Shown piece after piece: positions 9,700-19,300 of a stretch of 64,000 nucleotides of DNA; position 1 is the stretch's first letter, and the number at the start of each line of letters is the position of its first letter. The position numbers were made by a program, and so were the translations under genes. Location: positions 58,127 to 122,126 of the forward strand of contig DAITAA010000007.1 of assembly GCA_036824505.1 (NCBI GenBank), in the 5' to 3' direction. Under the pieces are notes generated by a model. That model was not told where the DNA came from, did not search any database, and worked only from the letters and a program-made list of their open reading frames with translations. The DNA comes from SCUD01 sp036824505. GTDB lineage: Bacteria > Pseudomonadota > Gammaproteobacteria > Steroidobacterales > Steroidobacteraceae.

Positions 9700-11417
9700 A
9701 AGCGGCGTTCCGCCATCCGGTCGTGCTGCTGTGGCACATGCACCAGCCGCAATACCGGGATCCCCTGAGTGGCGAATACATCCTGCCCTGGGTGTACCTG
9801 CACGCCATCAAGGACTATGTGGACATGGCCGCGCACCTGGAGGCCAATCCGGCGGCGCGTGCAGTAATCAATTTCACGCCCGTATTGCTCGAGCAGCTGG
9901 AAGACCTGGCGGACCGCGTTGCGGCGCATCTGCGTGATGGCCGAAGATTGCCTGATCCGGTGCTCGCCATGCTGGCCGAAGAGCCGTTGCCGGCCGATGC
10001 GGAGCTGCGATTGCAGCTGCTGCAAGCCTGCCTGCGGGCTAACCGCCAGCACCTGGTCGAGCGCTATCCGCGCTACGCGGAGCTGGTCGAGCTTGCCGGC
10101 CCGCTGGCGACGACAGACCGCGTGAATTTTGCCTCAGACCAGTATCTCCGTGATCTGGCCATGTGGTTCCACATCGCCTGGCTGGGTGAAACCGTCAAGC
10201 GTTCGGACCCGCGCGTCGCGGCGCTGATTGAACGTGGGCACAATTTCACGGCACAGCACCGCCGCACAATGCTCGAACTGATCAGCGGGCTGCTGAGCGG
10301 TGTGTTGCCGCGTTACCGGATGCTGCAGAAACAGGGGCGGGCAGAACTTGCCACTTCACCCTATGCGCATCCGCTGATGCCACTGCTCGTGGATTTCCAC
10401 AGTGCGCGCGATGCCATGCCGGACGTTCCGTTGCCGCGCGCCGGGAAATACCCGGGCGGCACGGAACGTGCGCTCTGGCACATGCGCGTCGGCACGCAGG
10501 TATTCGAAGAGATATTCGGCGTGCGCCCGGCCGGCTGCTGGCCATCCGAGGGCGCCATCAGCTCGAAGACGCTTGAGATCATCGAGAATTGCGGCTATCG
10601 CTGGACGGCGAGTGGCGGCAACGTGCTGCGCGGCTGCCTAGCGGCGCAGGCTGATGGGACCCGGAACGACGCGGCGCCGGCAGAGCTCGGTCGCGCCTGG
10701 CGGGTGCCGGATCAACGCTTGCAAGTCTTCTTCAGGAACGACGAGCTGTCTGACCTGATCGGCTTTACCTACTCGAGCTGGCACGGAGACGATGCCGTCG
10801 GGCATCTTGTCAGCGAGCTTGAACGCATTGCACGGCAGGATTCAGGACAGCTTGGGCGCCTGACGCTGATTGCGCTTGATGGAGAAAATGCCTGGGAACA
10901 CTATCCATTCAACGGCTTCTACTTTCTGAACGGCCTGTATGCCGCGTTGGCCGATCACGCCGAACTCGAGCTGATGACGCTTTCGACGTTTCTCGATCGC
11001 GGCCACGAGCCGACCCCGCTCTCCAAAGTGACGGCCGGCAGCTGGGTGTATGGCACGCTCAGCACGTGGATCGGCGAGCGCGACAAGAATGCCGCCTGGG
11101 ACTTGCTGGTCGAAGCAAAGCGCGCTGCCGATCTGGTGCTGTCGCAACCGGATCTTGCCGCGTCGGCGCGCGCACGCATCGAACAGCATCTGGCCCTGTG
11201 TGAAAGTTCCGACTGGTTCTGGTGGCTCGGGGAATATAACCCGGCCGAATCGGTGCGCGAGTTCGATGAGTTGTTCCGGCATCGGTTGTCACGCCTGTAC
11301 GACGCCCTTGGGCAGCCCGTGCCGGCAATTCTGGGGCAACCGCTGTCGGTGGGGCGGGGGCAGCCGGCGACTGGAGGCGTGATGCGCCGCGCCAGCAAGC
11401 ACGGCGGACAACACTGA
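9696..11417 (+). CDS. Glycoside hydrolase family 57 enzyme
   Basis: 573 residues. The N-terminal VLLWHMHQPQYRD is the GH57 conserved region I (HxHQP). The likely nucleophile is Glu285 in GCWPSEGAIS and the acid/base Asp395 in LIALDGENAWEHYPFNG, which identify an alpha-amylase/4-alpha-glucanotransferase-type member. No signal peptide is seen, so it acts in the cytoplasm on glycogen or maltodextrin. It starts inside the glgC stop (ATGA) and precedes malQ by 3 bases. GH57 enzymes are best known from thermophiles and cyanobacteria but also occur in proteobacterial glycogen clusters. Exact activity is not predictable here. Confidence 0.88.
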   Translation: MKAAFRHPVVLLWHMHQPQYRDPLSGEYILPWVYLHAIKDYVDMAAHLEANPAARAVINFTPVLLEQLEDLADRVAAHLRDGRRLPDPVLAMLAEEPLPADAELRLQLLQACLRANRQHLVERYPRYAELVELAGPLATTDRVNFASDQYLRDLAMWFHIAWLGETVKRSDPRVAALIERGHNFTAQHRRTMLELISGLLSGVLPRYRMLQKQGRAELATSPYAHPLMPLLVDFHSARDAMPDVPLPRAGKYPGGTERALWHMRVGTQVFEEIFGVRPAGCWPSEGAISSKTLEIIENCGYRWTASGGNVLRGCLAAQADGTRNDAAPAELGRAWRVPDQRLQVFFRNDELSDLIGFTYSSWHGDDAVGHLVSELERIARQDSGQLGRLTLIALDGENAWEHYPFNGFYFLNGLYAALADHAELELMTLSTFLDRGHEPTPLSKVTAGSWVYGTLSTWIGERDKNAAWDLLVEAKRAADLVLSQPDLAASARARIEQHLALCESSDWFWWLGEYNPAESVREFDELFRHRLSRLYDALGQPVPAILGQPLSVGRGQPATGGVMRRASKHGGQH

Positions 11418-11420
11418 TTC

Positions 11421-12815
11421 ATGGACGCTGAGGCTCCCCGGTTACCGGTGTTTGATCGACGGCGCGCCGGCGTGCTGCTTCATCCCACGGCGCTGCCGGG
11501 GGAGCGCGGCGCCTTCGGGGCGGCGGGGCGCGCGTTTGTCGACTGGCTATCCAGCGGCGGTTTCTCGGTCTGGCAGGTGCTGCCGCTTGGCCCGGTCACG
11601 GAGAGCCGGTCACCGTACTGGACACGCTCCGATTTCGCATTGGATGCACAGTTCATCGACCACAGTGAGACTGTCGATCCGCAGCAGCAGCGTGGCGCAT
11701 TCGAAGCGTTCCGCGAGGGCAATGCAGACTGGCTCGAGGACTATGCGCTGTTCGTGGCGCTGGGCGAGGACTGCGGCGGAGTGGCCTGGTGGGACTGGCC
11801 GGCGCCGCTGCGGTATCGGAAACGCACCGCGCTTGAGTCCGCGTGCCGGCGGCTGGCGCCGCGCCTGGACCAGCTTCGCACCGAACAATGGCAAGCCGCA
11901 AGGCAGCTCGCGGCGTTGCGCGAATATGCGCAACAGCGCGAGGTGCGCCTGTTCGGCGATCTGCCGTTCTATGTGGCGCCGGATTCGGCGACCACCTGGG
12001 CCCACCAGGAGCAACTGCAGCTGGCTGCGACTGGCAGGCCCGCGCTTCTCGCGGGCGTGCCACCGGACTATTTCTCCCCGGACGGTCAGCTGTGGGGCTA
12101 CCCGCTATATGACTGGAACCAGGCGCAACGCGATCATTTTGCTTTCTGGCGCATGCGGCTGCGGGTGCAGCTCCGGCTCTTCGACGTGTTGCGCATCGAT
12201 CATTTCCGGGGTCTGGTCGATTACTGGGCCGTGCCGGCGGACGCCGCCAACGCGCGCAACGGTGCCTGGCATGCGGCGCCGGGCCGCGCCTTGCTCGAGA
12301 CAGTCAGGCACGACTGGCCGGATTTGCCGTTCGTAGCGGAGGACCTGGGCGACATCACCAAGGCAGTCGAGGCGCTGCGCCGCGAATTCGGGTTGCCGGG
12401 CATGCGCGTGCTGCAGTTCGCATTCGATGGTTCGCCCGGCAATCCGCACCTGCCGCACCAGATCCAGCGCGACGCGGTGGTCTATACGGGTACACATGAC
12501 AATGACACGACTCTCGGCTGGTATCGCGCGCTTGATCACGCAGCGCGTCAGCGCGTCGATTTCCTGCTGCGTAGCGACCTGATACCGATGCCGGAGGCGT
12601 TGTTGCGCGCGGCGCTGGCCACGCCGGCAAGCCTGGCGGTGATACCGGTTCAGGATCTGCTGGGACTTGGTACTGAAGCGCGGTTCAACACGCCGGGAAC
12701 CCCGACAGACAACTGGCGCTGGAAGCTCTGGCACGGCGCACTTGGCGATGGACTCGCAAGCTGGTGCCGTTCGCTCAACCGGACGTATGGTCGCGACACC
12801 CATACCGTGGCGTAG
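11421..12815 (+). CDS. malQ: 4-alpha-glucanotransferase (amylomaltase, GH77)
   Basis: 464 residues, the short Thermus/plant DPE1-like form rather than the ~690-residue E. coli MalQ. It disproportionates maltooligosaccharides. The catalytic triad is recognisable: Asp260 in RIDHFRGL, Glu307 in VAEDLGDI and Asp360 in THDNDTT. LLHPTALPG near the N-terminus is the usual first conserved block. It follows the GH57 gene by 3 bases in the glgC operon and runs convergently into glgA with a 4-base gap. Confidence 0.93.
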   Translation: MDAEAPRLPVFDRRRAGVLLHPTALPGERGAFGAAGRAFVDWLSSGGFSVWQVLPLGPVTESRSPYWTRSDFALDAQFIDHSETVDPQQQRGAFEAFREGNADWLEDYALFVALGEDCGGVAWWDWPAPLRYRKRTALESACRRLAPRLDQLRTEQWQAARQLAALREYAQQREVRLFGDLPFYVAPDSATTWAHQEQLQLAATGRPALLAGVPPDYFSPDGQLWGYPLYDWNQAQRDHFAFWRMRLRVQLRLFDVLRIDHFRGLVDYWAVPADAANARNGAWHAAPGRALLETVRHDWPDLPFVAEDLGDITKAVEALRREFGLPGMRVLQFAFDGSPGNPHLPHQIQRDAVVYTGTHDNDTTLGWYRALDHAARQRVDFLLRSDLIPMPEALLRAALATPASLAVIPVQDLLGLGTEARFNTPGTPTDNWRWKLWHGALGDGLASWCRSLNRTYGRDTHTVA

Positions 12816-12819
12816 TGGA

Positions 12820-14277
12820 TCAATTGCGAACGACTTCCCGATACATCCCGATGTAGTGTTGAACCTGCCGTTGCCAGGAGAAGTCCTGAGCCATCCCGTT
12901 TTGCACCAGGCGGCGCCAGCTGCCTCGCTGCATGTATAGATCAAGAACGGTATTCATCGCCCAGGTGACGGCCTCGACGTTGTAGTCATTGAAGACCACG
13001 CCCGTGCCAGTGCCGGTCGCGGCGTCAAAGTGCGTGACCGTATCGGCGAGGCCCCCGGTGCGGCGCACGATCGGTACTGTCCCATAGCGCAGGCTGTAAA
13101 GCTGATTCAGTCCGCAAGGCTCGTAGCGTGAAGGCATCAGCAACATGTCGCTGCCGGCCTCGATCCAGTGCGCCAGCTCGTCGCTGTAGCCGGGATGGAA
13201 ATACACGCGCGCCGGATGCCGCTGCTGCAACTGGGCAAAAAAATCCTCAAAGCGCGGTTCGCCGGCGCCCAGCACGACGACGTTGAAGTCGCGCGTCGCA
13301 AGCAGCGGTGGCAGCGCGTCGATCAGCAAATCGAAGCCTTTCTGTATCGCAAGCCGGCTGATGATGCCGACCAGCGGGCAGCGCGGGGTATCGCGCAGCT
13401 CAAGACGCGCCAGCAGCTGTTGCTTCAGGTCAGCCTTGGTGCGCAGCTGATTGGCCCCGTAATGGCGCGGCAGATACCGGTCATGGCGCGGATCCCACTC
13501 GTCATAGTCCACGCCATTGAGAATTCCGGTGATCGCGTCGCCGCGCGCCTGCAGGGCGTCCTCCAGTCCCATGCCGTACTCGGCGGTCAGGATCTCGCGC
13601 GCGTAGCTGGGGCTGACTGTGGTCACGCGATCGGCGTATTGCACCCCGGTGCGCAGCATGTTGATGCGGCCGGCATGGAGGTCCGGTTGGTGCAACAGGC
13701 TGGCGTCGGCGCCGGCCAGGAGTTCCGCACTGTGGGCGGCTCCGACAATACCCTGATAGCCGATGTTGTGGATTGTCAGCACGCTGCGCGTGTTCGCGAA
13801 CAATTTGTCCGGGCGATAGGTCGTGCGCAGCCACAGCGGCGCGAGCGCCGTGTGCCAGTCGTTGCAATGCAGGATCTGCGGAGAGAAGCCCATGCGCTGG
13901 CAGGACATGAAGGCAGCATGAGTCAGCAGCAGGAAACGCCGATGTTCGTCCACTTCAGAGGTGTAGATGCCGGAGCGGGCGTACAAGACCGGGCAATCGA
14001 CCAGATAGAAATCGGTGCCGCTGCCCGGCAGGCGCGCGGCCAGCACCGAAAATGCGAAATCCTGCGCGCCGATCTTCACCTGCATGTGCTGCATGGCTTC
14101 GACCGGATGGATGTCCAGCCCTTTGCGATCGATGCTCGAGTAGGCCGGCAGGAACAGGCACATCTGGTGGCCGGCAATCGTCAGGTACTTGAATAGCGCG
14201 GCGGCCACGTCGGCGAGCCCGCCGGCTTTTGCCAGGGGCGCCATCTCGGCGGTGACGAAACAGATTCGCAGCGGCAT
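12820..14277 (-). CDS. glgA: Glycogen synthase (ADP-glucose type, GT5)
   Basis: 485 residues. It elongates alpha-1,4-glucan with ADP-glucose. The N-terminal VTAEMAPLAKAGGLADV contains the ADP-glucose-binding KxGGL motif at Lys17, and the C-terminal half has the GT5 stretch GLNQLYSLRYGTVPIVRRTGG. It is transcribed toward malQ, apart from the glgC operon but within the same cluster. The cluster thus has synthesis (glgC, glgA, glgB) and mobilisation (glgP, malQ, GH57), with no debranching enzyme glgX visible. Confidence 0.95.
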   Translation of the reverse strand: MPLRICFVTAEMAPLAKAGGLADVAAALFKYLTIAGHQMCLFLPAYSSIDRKGLDIHPVEAMQHMQVKIGAQDFAFSVLAARLPGSGTDFYLVDCPVLYARSGIYTSEVDEHRRFLLLTHAAFMSCQRMGFSPQILHCNDWHTALAPLWLRTTYRPDKLFANTRSVLTIHNIGYQGIVGAAHSAELLAGADASLLHQPDLHAGRINMLRTGVQYADRVTTVSPSYAREILTAEYGMGLEDALQARGDAITGILNGVDYDEWDPRHDRYLPRHYGANQLRTKADLKQQLLARLELRDTPRCPLVGIISRLAIQKGFDLLIDALPPLLATRDFNVVVLGAGEPRFEDFFAQLQQRHPARVYFHPGYSDELAHWIEAGSDMLLMPSRYEPCGLNQLYSLRYGTVPIVRRTGGLADTVTHFDAATGTGTGVVFNDYNVEAVTWAMNTVLDLYMQRGSWRRLVQNGMAQDFSWQRQVQHYIGMYREVVRN

Positions 14278-14346
14278 GCGAACCAGTCTAGCTCAGGGGC
14301 GCGCGCACGACTGCCAGGTAATTGACCGGCGCCAGCGGCGCCCGGA

Positions 14347-14862
14347 TCACTCGCTGGGTTCGTCCTCGGGCTCTTCTGCGTTGCAGTCGTCGGACTCTGA
14401 ATCCTGGTTCAGCCCGGCCATCGCCGTCTCATGCTGGCGATAGAAATTGATGTTCGCCATCGACATGCCCGGCGGCAGCTTGCCGCCCGGCTGGCTGAGC
14501 GCCCAGGACGCCATGCCGGCCTGGAAGACCGACATCGTGAACACGACGTACTCGCGGGTCGTCATCCCCGCGGACTGGAGCGTCGCCTTGTAGCCGGGTG
14601 TTGCATTGAACTTCGCCACCATCTGGTCGATCGACTTCGCATCGCTGCCGTCGTCTTCGTCGCAGTCGTGCGGCGTCTTCGCGGCCTGTGCGTGGAGCGC
14701 CTCTGTCGCCTTCTTGTACCTGGCGAGGCCGGCGTCGGTCAGCACATAGCTGTTGATTTCCTGCGTGTCGCGATCGACCTGCGCTTGCGCAGGCCCAGGC
14801 AACGACAGCGCCAGCGATGTGATTGCCAGTAACGCCCGCAAGACATGTTTCATGTTCGACAT
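14347..14862 (-). CDS. Small secreted protein of unknown function
   Basis: 171 residues from the ATG at 14862, chosen because GGTGA lies 6 bases upstream; GTG at 14871 and ATG at 14853 are alternatives. A signal peptide (HVLRALLAITSLALSLPGPAQA) predicts export to the periplasm. The mature part has two acidic clusters, HDCDEDDGSD and a C-terminal tail of Glu, Asp and Ser with one Cys; the two cysteines could form a disulfide. Between them are helices containing YVVFTMSVFQAGMASWAL. I do not recognise the family. It stands alone between glgA and the next operon, which is on the other strand. Confidence 0.65.
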   Translation of the reverse strand: MSNMKHVLRALLAITSLALSLPGPAQAQVDRDTQEINSYVLTDAGLARYKKATEALHAQAAKTPHDCDEDDGSDAKSIDQMVAKFNATPGYKATLQSAGMTTREYVVFTMSVFQAGMASWALSQPGGKLPPGMSMANINFYRQHETAMAGLNQDSESDDCNAEEPEDEPSE

Positions 14863-14962
14863 GGTGGTCACCCGTATGAAGACGCGATCTTAGCACCGGT
14901 TTGACCGTCCCAGATTCCTTCCTGTACGATCGTTCAACAATGAATGCCCGGACGTCCGCCGG

Positions 14963-16165
14963 ATGCGTATCCCGCACAGTCTGAAGACCACCCCGTTCCA
15001 CGCGCGGACGGCGCCGCTGATCCTGGGCCAGACCTGGCGGCGCTGGGCGGGCTACGCGGTCGCGAGCGCCTACGACTGGACGCTCGAGCACGAATACGCC
15101 GCCGTGCGCAACGCGGCCGCGGTTTTCGATGTGTCACCGCTGCACAAATACCTGATCACCGGGCGCGATGCCGAGCGGCTGCTCGACCGCATGGTCACGC
15201 GCAATGTCCTGAAGGCCCAGGTCGGCCAGGTGCAGTACACGACCTGGTGCGACGCCCTGGGCAAGGTCATCGACGACGGCACGATCAGCCGGCTCGGTGA
15301 GAATGTCTTCCGCCTCACGTCGGCGGAACCGAGTTATCGCTGGTTGCACCGCAACGCCTTCGGACTCGAGGTCGGTATCGAGGACATCAGCGAGAAACTC
15401 GGCGCGCTCGCGTTGCAGGGGCCCCTATCGCGCACAGTACTGAACGAAGCCGCCGATCAACCGGTGGATGGACTCAAGTACTTCCGGGTCATGGACAACC
15501 GGATCGCGGGCATTGAGATCCAGGTGTCGCGCACCGGTTATACGGGCGACCTCGGTTATGAACTCTGGCTGCCGGCCGATGGCGCGCTCAAGGTCTGGGA
15601 TGCGTTGATGGCGGTCGGGAAGGACTACGGCCTGACGCCTGCGGGCATCTGGGCGCTCGATGTCGCGCGCATCGAGGCGGGGCTCGTGATGCTCGACGTG
15701 GACTATCACTCGTCACATCGCGCAATGATCGACCCGCAGAAGTCCTCGCCCTTTGAATTGTCGCTCGACTGGACCGTGACCTTTGAGAAAGGTCCATTCA
15801 ACGGCCGCAGGGCACTGGCCGCGGAACAGGCGAGGGGCCCGTTGTGGCGCTTCGTCGGCATCGAGATCGAATGGAACTCCTTCGAAAAGCTGTATATCGC
15901 GCATGACCTGGCACCGTCGCTGCCGGGCGTTCCCTGGCGCGCAAGCGTCCCGCTCTATCGCGCTGGCAGGCAAGTCGGCTACGCCTCGAGCGGCTGCTGG
16001 TCGCCGCTACTGAAGAAGTACCTGGCGCTTGCGCATGTGCAGGCACCGCATTTCGCGCCTGACACGCCGCTCCAGATCGAAGTCACCGTCGAACACCAGC
16101 ATCGCCTCGCGAATGCGCAGGTGCGCAAGCTGCCATTCTTCGATCCGCCACGGAAGAAGATCTGA
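14963..16165 (+). CDS. GcvT-like aminomethyltransferase family protein
   Basis: 400 residues with the GcvT/DmdA fold: GKVIDDGTI near the middle of the N-terminal half matches the folate-binding active-site segment (NGGxxDD) of T-protein, and RTGYTGDLGYELW is a highly typical GCV_T motif. Such enzymes transfer one-carbon groups from amines or methyl-sulfur/oxygen compounds to tetrahydrofolate. It is first in a tight four-gene operon with two FAD enzymes (1-base gap to the next), not in a glycine-cleavage operon, so it is probably a substrate-specific demethylase. The substrate is not deducible. Confidence 0.8.
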   Translation: MRIPHSLKTTPFHARTAPLILGQTWRRWAGYAVASAYDWTLEHEYAAVRNAAAVFDVSPLHKYLITGRDAERLLDRMVTRNVLKAQVGQVQYTTWCDALGKVIDDGTISRLGENVFRLTSAEPSYRWLHRNAFGLEVGIEDISEKLGALALQGPLSRTVLNEAADQPVDGLKYFRVMDNRIAGIEIQVSRTGYTGDLGYELWLPADGALKVWDALMAVGKDYGLTPAGIWALDVARIEAGLVMLDVDYHSSHRAMIDPQKSSPFELSLDWTVTFEKGPFNGRRALAAEQARGPLWRFVGIEIEWNSFEKLYIAHDLAPSLPGVPWRASVPLYRAGRQVGYASSGCWSPLLKKYLALAHVQAPHFAPDTPLQIEVTVEHQHRLANAQVRKLPFFDPPRKKI

Positions 16166-16166
16166 G

Positions 16167-17744
16167 ATGGCGAACCAGTACGATGCCATCGTCATCGGCG
16201 GCGGCCACAACGGGCTGGTCACCGCCGCGTATCTCTCACGTGCCGGCAAGAAAGTCGTCGTGCTGGAACGCCGCCACCTGCTGGGCGGCGCCGCCGTCAG
16301 CGAGCAGATATTCCCGGGTTTCACGTTCTCGGTGTTCTCGTACGTCGTGAGCCTGCTGCGCCCGGAGATCATCCGCGACCTGGACTTGCCGCGCCACGGC
16401 CTGCAGATCCTGCCGCTCGAGAGCAGCGTCACGCCGCTTCCAGATGGTGATTATTTCGCGACCTGGAATGATTCGGACCTGACGCGGCGCGAGTTGTACC
16501 GTCACTCGCCGATGGATGCGGAAGCGTTTGTCGAATTCGGGCGGCTGATGCATCACATGGCCCGCGCGGTCAAGCCCCTGCTCAGCATGATCCCGCCCGA
16601 TCCGACCTCGCTTGCGCCCAGCGACCTGAAAGGCATGCTGAAACTCGGCGGCATCATGCGCTCGATGGGCGCCGAGCGATTCCATGCGCTCTACAAGCTG
16701 ATGACCATGAGCTCAGCCGACTATCTCGACGAGTGGTTCGAGTTCGGCGCGCTGAAGGCGACCAAGGCCGCGAGCGGCATCATCGGGACTTTCATGGGAC
16801 CGCGCTCGCCGGGTTCGGCCTATGTTCTGCTGCATCATTATATGGGCGAGATCGACGGGGCTTTCCGCGCCTGGGGCTTCTGCAAGGGCGGCACCGGCAC
16901 CGTCAGCAATGCGATCGCGGCGGCGGCGCACTCATTCGGCGCGACGCTTCGCACCGAGGCGCCGGTCAGGCAGGTGCTGGTCAGGAATGGCCAGGCCATC
17001 GGCGTCGTGCTCGCAAACGGCGACGAATACCACGCACCGATCGTCGTCTCCGGTCTCGACGCGCGCCGGACATTCCTGGACCTCGTCGAGAGCCGCGAGC
17101 TTCCCGACGAGCTCCTCGAGCAGGTGCGGCGGTTCCGCTTCCGGGGGTCCTCGGGCAAGGTCAATCTCGCGCTCTCCGAACTGCCGGATTTCAGCTGCAT
17201 GCCGGGCGTCGGGGCACAGCATCGCGGCGCCATCTCGATCAGCCCGAGCGTGGAATATCTCGAGCGCGCCTATGACGACGCCAAGCACGGCGAGTTCTCG
17301 CGGCGCCCGTACATGGATATCGTGTTTCCGTCGATGATCGATCCCGGCATGGCGCCGCCCGGCAAGCATGTCGCGAGCATCTTCGTGCAATACGCGCCTT
17401 ACCACGTGAATGGCGGCTGGACGCCCGCGAAGCGCGAAGCCTTCGGTGACACGGTCATCGATACGCTCTCCGAGTACGCGCCCAACCTCAAGTCCGCGAT
17501 CCTGCACCGGCAGGTGCTGACGCCGGCCGACATCGAGGAAAAGACCGGGCTGTCGGAAGGCAATATCTTCCAGGGCGAGCTCGCGTTGAATCAGCTGTTC
17601 TTCCTGCGCCCCGCGGCTGGCTGGTCGAGTTACCGCACGCCGATTCGTGGTTACTACCAGTGCGGATCGTCGACGCACCCGGGCGGCGGCATCATGGGCG
17701 CCCCGGGCAAGCTCGCGGCCGAACGCATCCTGGCGGACTCATGA
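16167..17744 (+). CDS. Phytoene-desaturase-like FAD-dependent oxidoreductase (PYROXD2-like), copy 1
   Basis: 525 residues from the ATG at 16167, 1 base after the previous stop. The N-terminal dinucleotide-binding motif VIGGGHNGLVTAAYLSRAG plus VVVLERRHLLGG binds FAD; the C-terminal YYQCGSSTHPGGGIMGAPG is the matching FAD-contact motif of the phytoene dehydrogenase/PYROXD2 family. No carotenoid genes are nearby, so it is probably a catabolic amine or acid oxidase/dehydrogenase working with the GcvT-like protein. It overlaps the next gene by 4 bases. Confidence 0.82.
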   Translation: MANQYDAIVIGGGHNGLVTAAYLSRAGKKVVVLERRHLLGGAAVSEQIFPGFTFSVFSYVVSLLRPEIIRDLDLPRHGLQILPLESSVTPLPDGDYFATWNDSDLTRRELYRHSPMDAEAFVEFGRLMHHMARAVKPLLSMIPPDPTSLAPSDLKGMLKLGGIMRSMGAERFHALYKLMTMSSADYLDEWFEFGALKATKAASGIIGTFMGPRSPGSAYVLLHHYMGEIDGAFRAWGFCKGGTGTVSNAIAAAAHSFGATLRTEAPVRQVLVRNGQAIGVVLANGDEYHAPIVVSGLDARRTFLDLVESRELPDELLEQVRRFRFRGSSGKVNLALSELPDFSCMPGVGAQHRGAISISPSVEYLERAYDDAKHGEFSRRPYMDIVFPSMIDPGMAPPGKHVASIFVQYAPYHVNGGWTPAKREAFGDTVIDTLSEYAPNLKSAILHRQVLTPADIEEKTGLSEGNIFQGELALNQLFFLRPAAGWSSYRTPIRGYYQCGSSTHPGGGIMGAPGKLAAERILADS

Positions 17745-19300
17745 CGAGGGTGTACGACAGCATCGTCATCGGCGGCGGTGCCGACGGGCTGGTCGCCGCC
17801 ACTGCGCTCGCGCGCTCAGGATCGACGGTGTTGCTCGTCGAGGCTCAGGCGGAACTGGGCGGCACCTTCCGCGAAATCGAATTCGCGCCGGGTTTCCGCG
17901 CCGCGCCGCTGGCACCGGACCTGGGGTACGTGGATGACGAAGTGCTGCGCGCAACGGGGGCGATGCTGCCCGGCGCCGTCGTGCCCGATCCGGTCACGAT
18001 CGCATTTGGCGACGGCGAGCCGCTGCTGCTGCGCCGCACGGTTGCGTCGACTGCCGAGGGCCTGATGAGCCACTCGGCAAAGGATGCGACGGCCTGGCCG
18101 GAATTCTCGGCGCGCATGCAGGCGCTTGCCGGATTCCTGGGAGAGCTCTACCGCCGGGCGCCGCCGCAGCTCGAGGCGACGGAAGTCGCGGACTACCTGG
18201 CGCTTGCCAGGCTTGGCCTGAAGTTCCGCGGTCTCGGCAGGACGGGCATGGTCGATCTCCTGCGCGCATTGCCGATGCCACTTGCCGATCTGCTCGACGA
18301 ATGGTTCGAGTCGGATCGATTGAAGGGCGTCCTCGCGGCGCTGGGCGTCGCGAACACCTGCCAGGGCCCCGCCTCCGGTGGCACGGCGCTCAATTTCCTG
18401 CATCGCCATGTCGGCGCGGAGCGCGGCATTTTTGGCGACCGCCTGCGGCTGCAGACCGGCGGCAGCGCGCTGGTCTCTGCACTTGCCGACCGCGCGCGCT
18501 CAGCCAGCGTCACGATCGAGATCAAGGCCGAAGTCCGGCGCCTGCTGGTGGACAATGATCGCGTTGCAGGCGTGCAGCTCGCCTCGGGGGAAGAAATAAG
18601 ATGCAGCCGCGTCGTCTCCAGCCTCGATCCCCACCGCAGCCTGCTCGAGTTGCTGGATCCTGTGCATCTCGACCCCGAATTCATCGCGGCGGTCCGGAAT
18701 ATCCGCTATCGCGGCGTGACGAGCATCGTGCTGCTCGGGCTCGACGACCTGCCGGCGATTCCGGGACTGGCGACGCTGCCCTCCGGCTCGATCCTCATTG
18801 CGCCGAACATCCGCTACGTCGAGCAGGCGTTCGATGGCAGCAAGTATGGACGCTGCTCGGACGAACCGGTCATCGAACTGCGCTTCCCGAGCGTCACGCA
18901 GTTCAATCTCGCGCCGATGGGCCGGCATGTAGCCGTCCTGCGCGTGCAGTACACGCCCTACCGGCTGCGCGACGGGGACTGGACCACGATGCGCGATGCC
19001 GTCGCGAAGCGCGCGATTGCGATTGTCGAGCGTCATGTCCCGGGCCTGGCCGCAAGGATCCGTCATTGCGTGGTGCTGACACCCGTCGATCTCGAGGCGC
19101 GCTTCGGCCTGCGTGAAGGCGCCAGCTCGCGCGGCGAGCTGGCGCTCGATCAGATGTTGTTCATGCGACCGGTCCCCGGCGCGTCCTGTTACGCGATGCC
19201 CATGACCGGGCTCTATCTGTGCGGCGCGGGGACTCATCCCGGTTACGGCATGACTGGCCTCTCGGGTCTGCATGCGGCGCGCGCTGCACGGCCGCGGTGA
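17741..19300 (+). CDS. Phytoene-desaturase-like FAD-dependent oxidoreductase, copy 2
   Basis: 519 residues, clearly paralogous to the gene before it: VIGGGADGLVAATALARSG at the N-terminus and LYLCGAGTHPGYGMTGLSG at the C-terminus line up with the same positions. It starts at the ATG overlapping the previous stop. Side-by-side divergent paralogs suggest a heteromeric enzyme or two successive oxidations. Compared with copy 1 the first segment after the nucleotide-binding motif is more diverged (GGTFREIEFAPGFRAAPLAP). Confidence 0.8.
   Translation: MTRVYDSIVIGGGADGLVAATALARSGSTVLLVEAQAELGGTFREIEFAPGFRAAPLAPDLGYVDDEVLRATGAMLPGAVVPDPVTIAFGDGEPLLLRRTVASTAEGLMSHSAKDATAWPEFSARMQALAGFLGELYRRAPPQLEATEVADYLALARLGLKFRGLGRTGMVDLLRALPMPLADLLDEWFESDRLKGVLAALGVANTCQGPASGGTALNFLHRHVGAERGIFGDRLRLQTGGSALVSALADRARSASVTIEIKAEVRRLLVDNDRVAGVQLASGEEIRCSRVVSSLDPHRSLLELLDPVHLDPEFIAAVRNIRYRGVTSIVLLGLDDLPAIPGLATLPSGSILIAPNIRYVEQAFDGSKYGRCSDEPVIELRFPSVTQFNLAPMGRHVAVLRVQYTPYRLRDGDWTTMRDAVAKRAIAIVERHVPGLAARIRHCVVLTPVDLEARFGLREGASSRGELALDQMLFMRPVPGASCYAMPMTGLYLCGAGTHPGYGMTGLSGLHAARAARPR

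Noticed and set aside
16167..19300. Carotenoid biosynthesis genes
   Set aside because: Phytoene-desaturase-like motifs are present but no phytoene synthase, cyclase or isoprenoid gene is nearby, and the neighbours are folate-linked and BetI-like.
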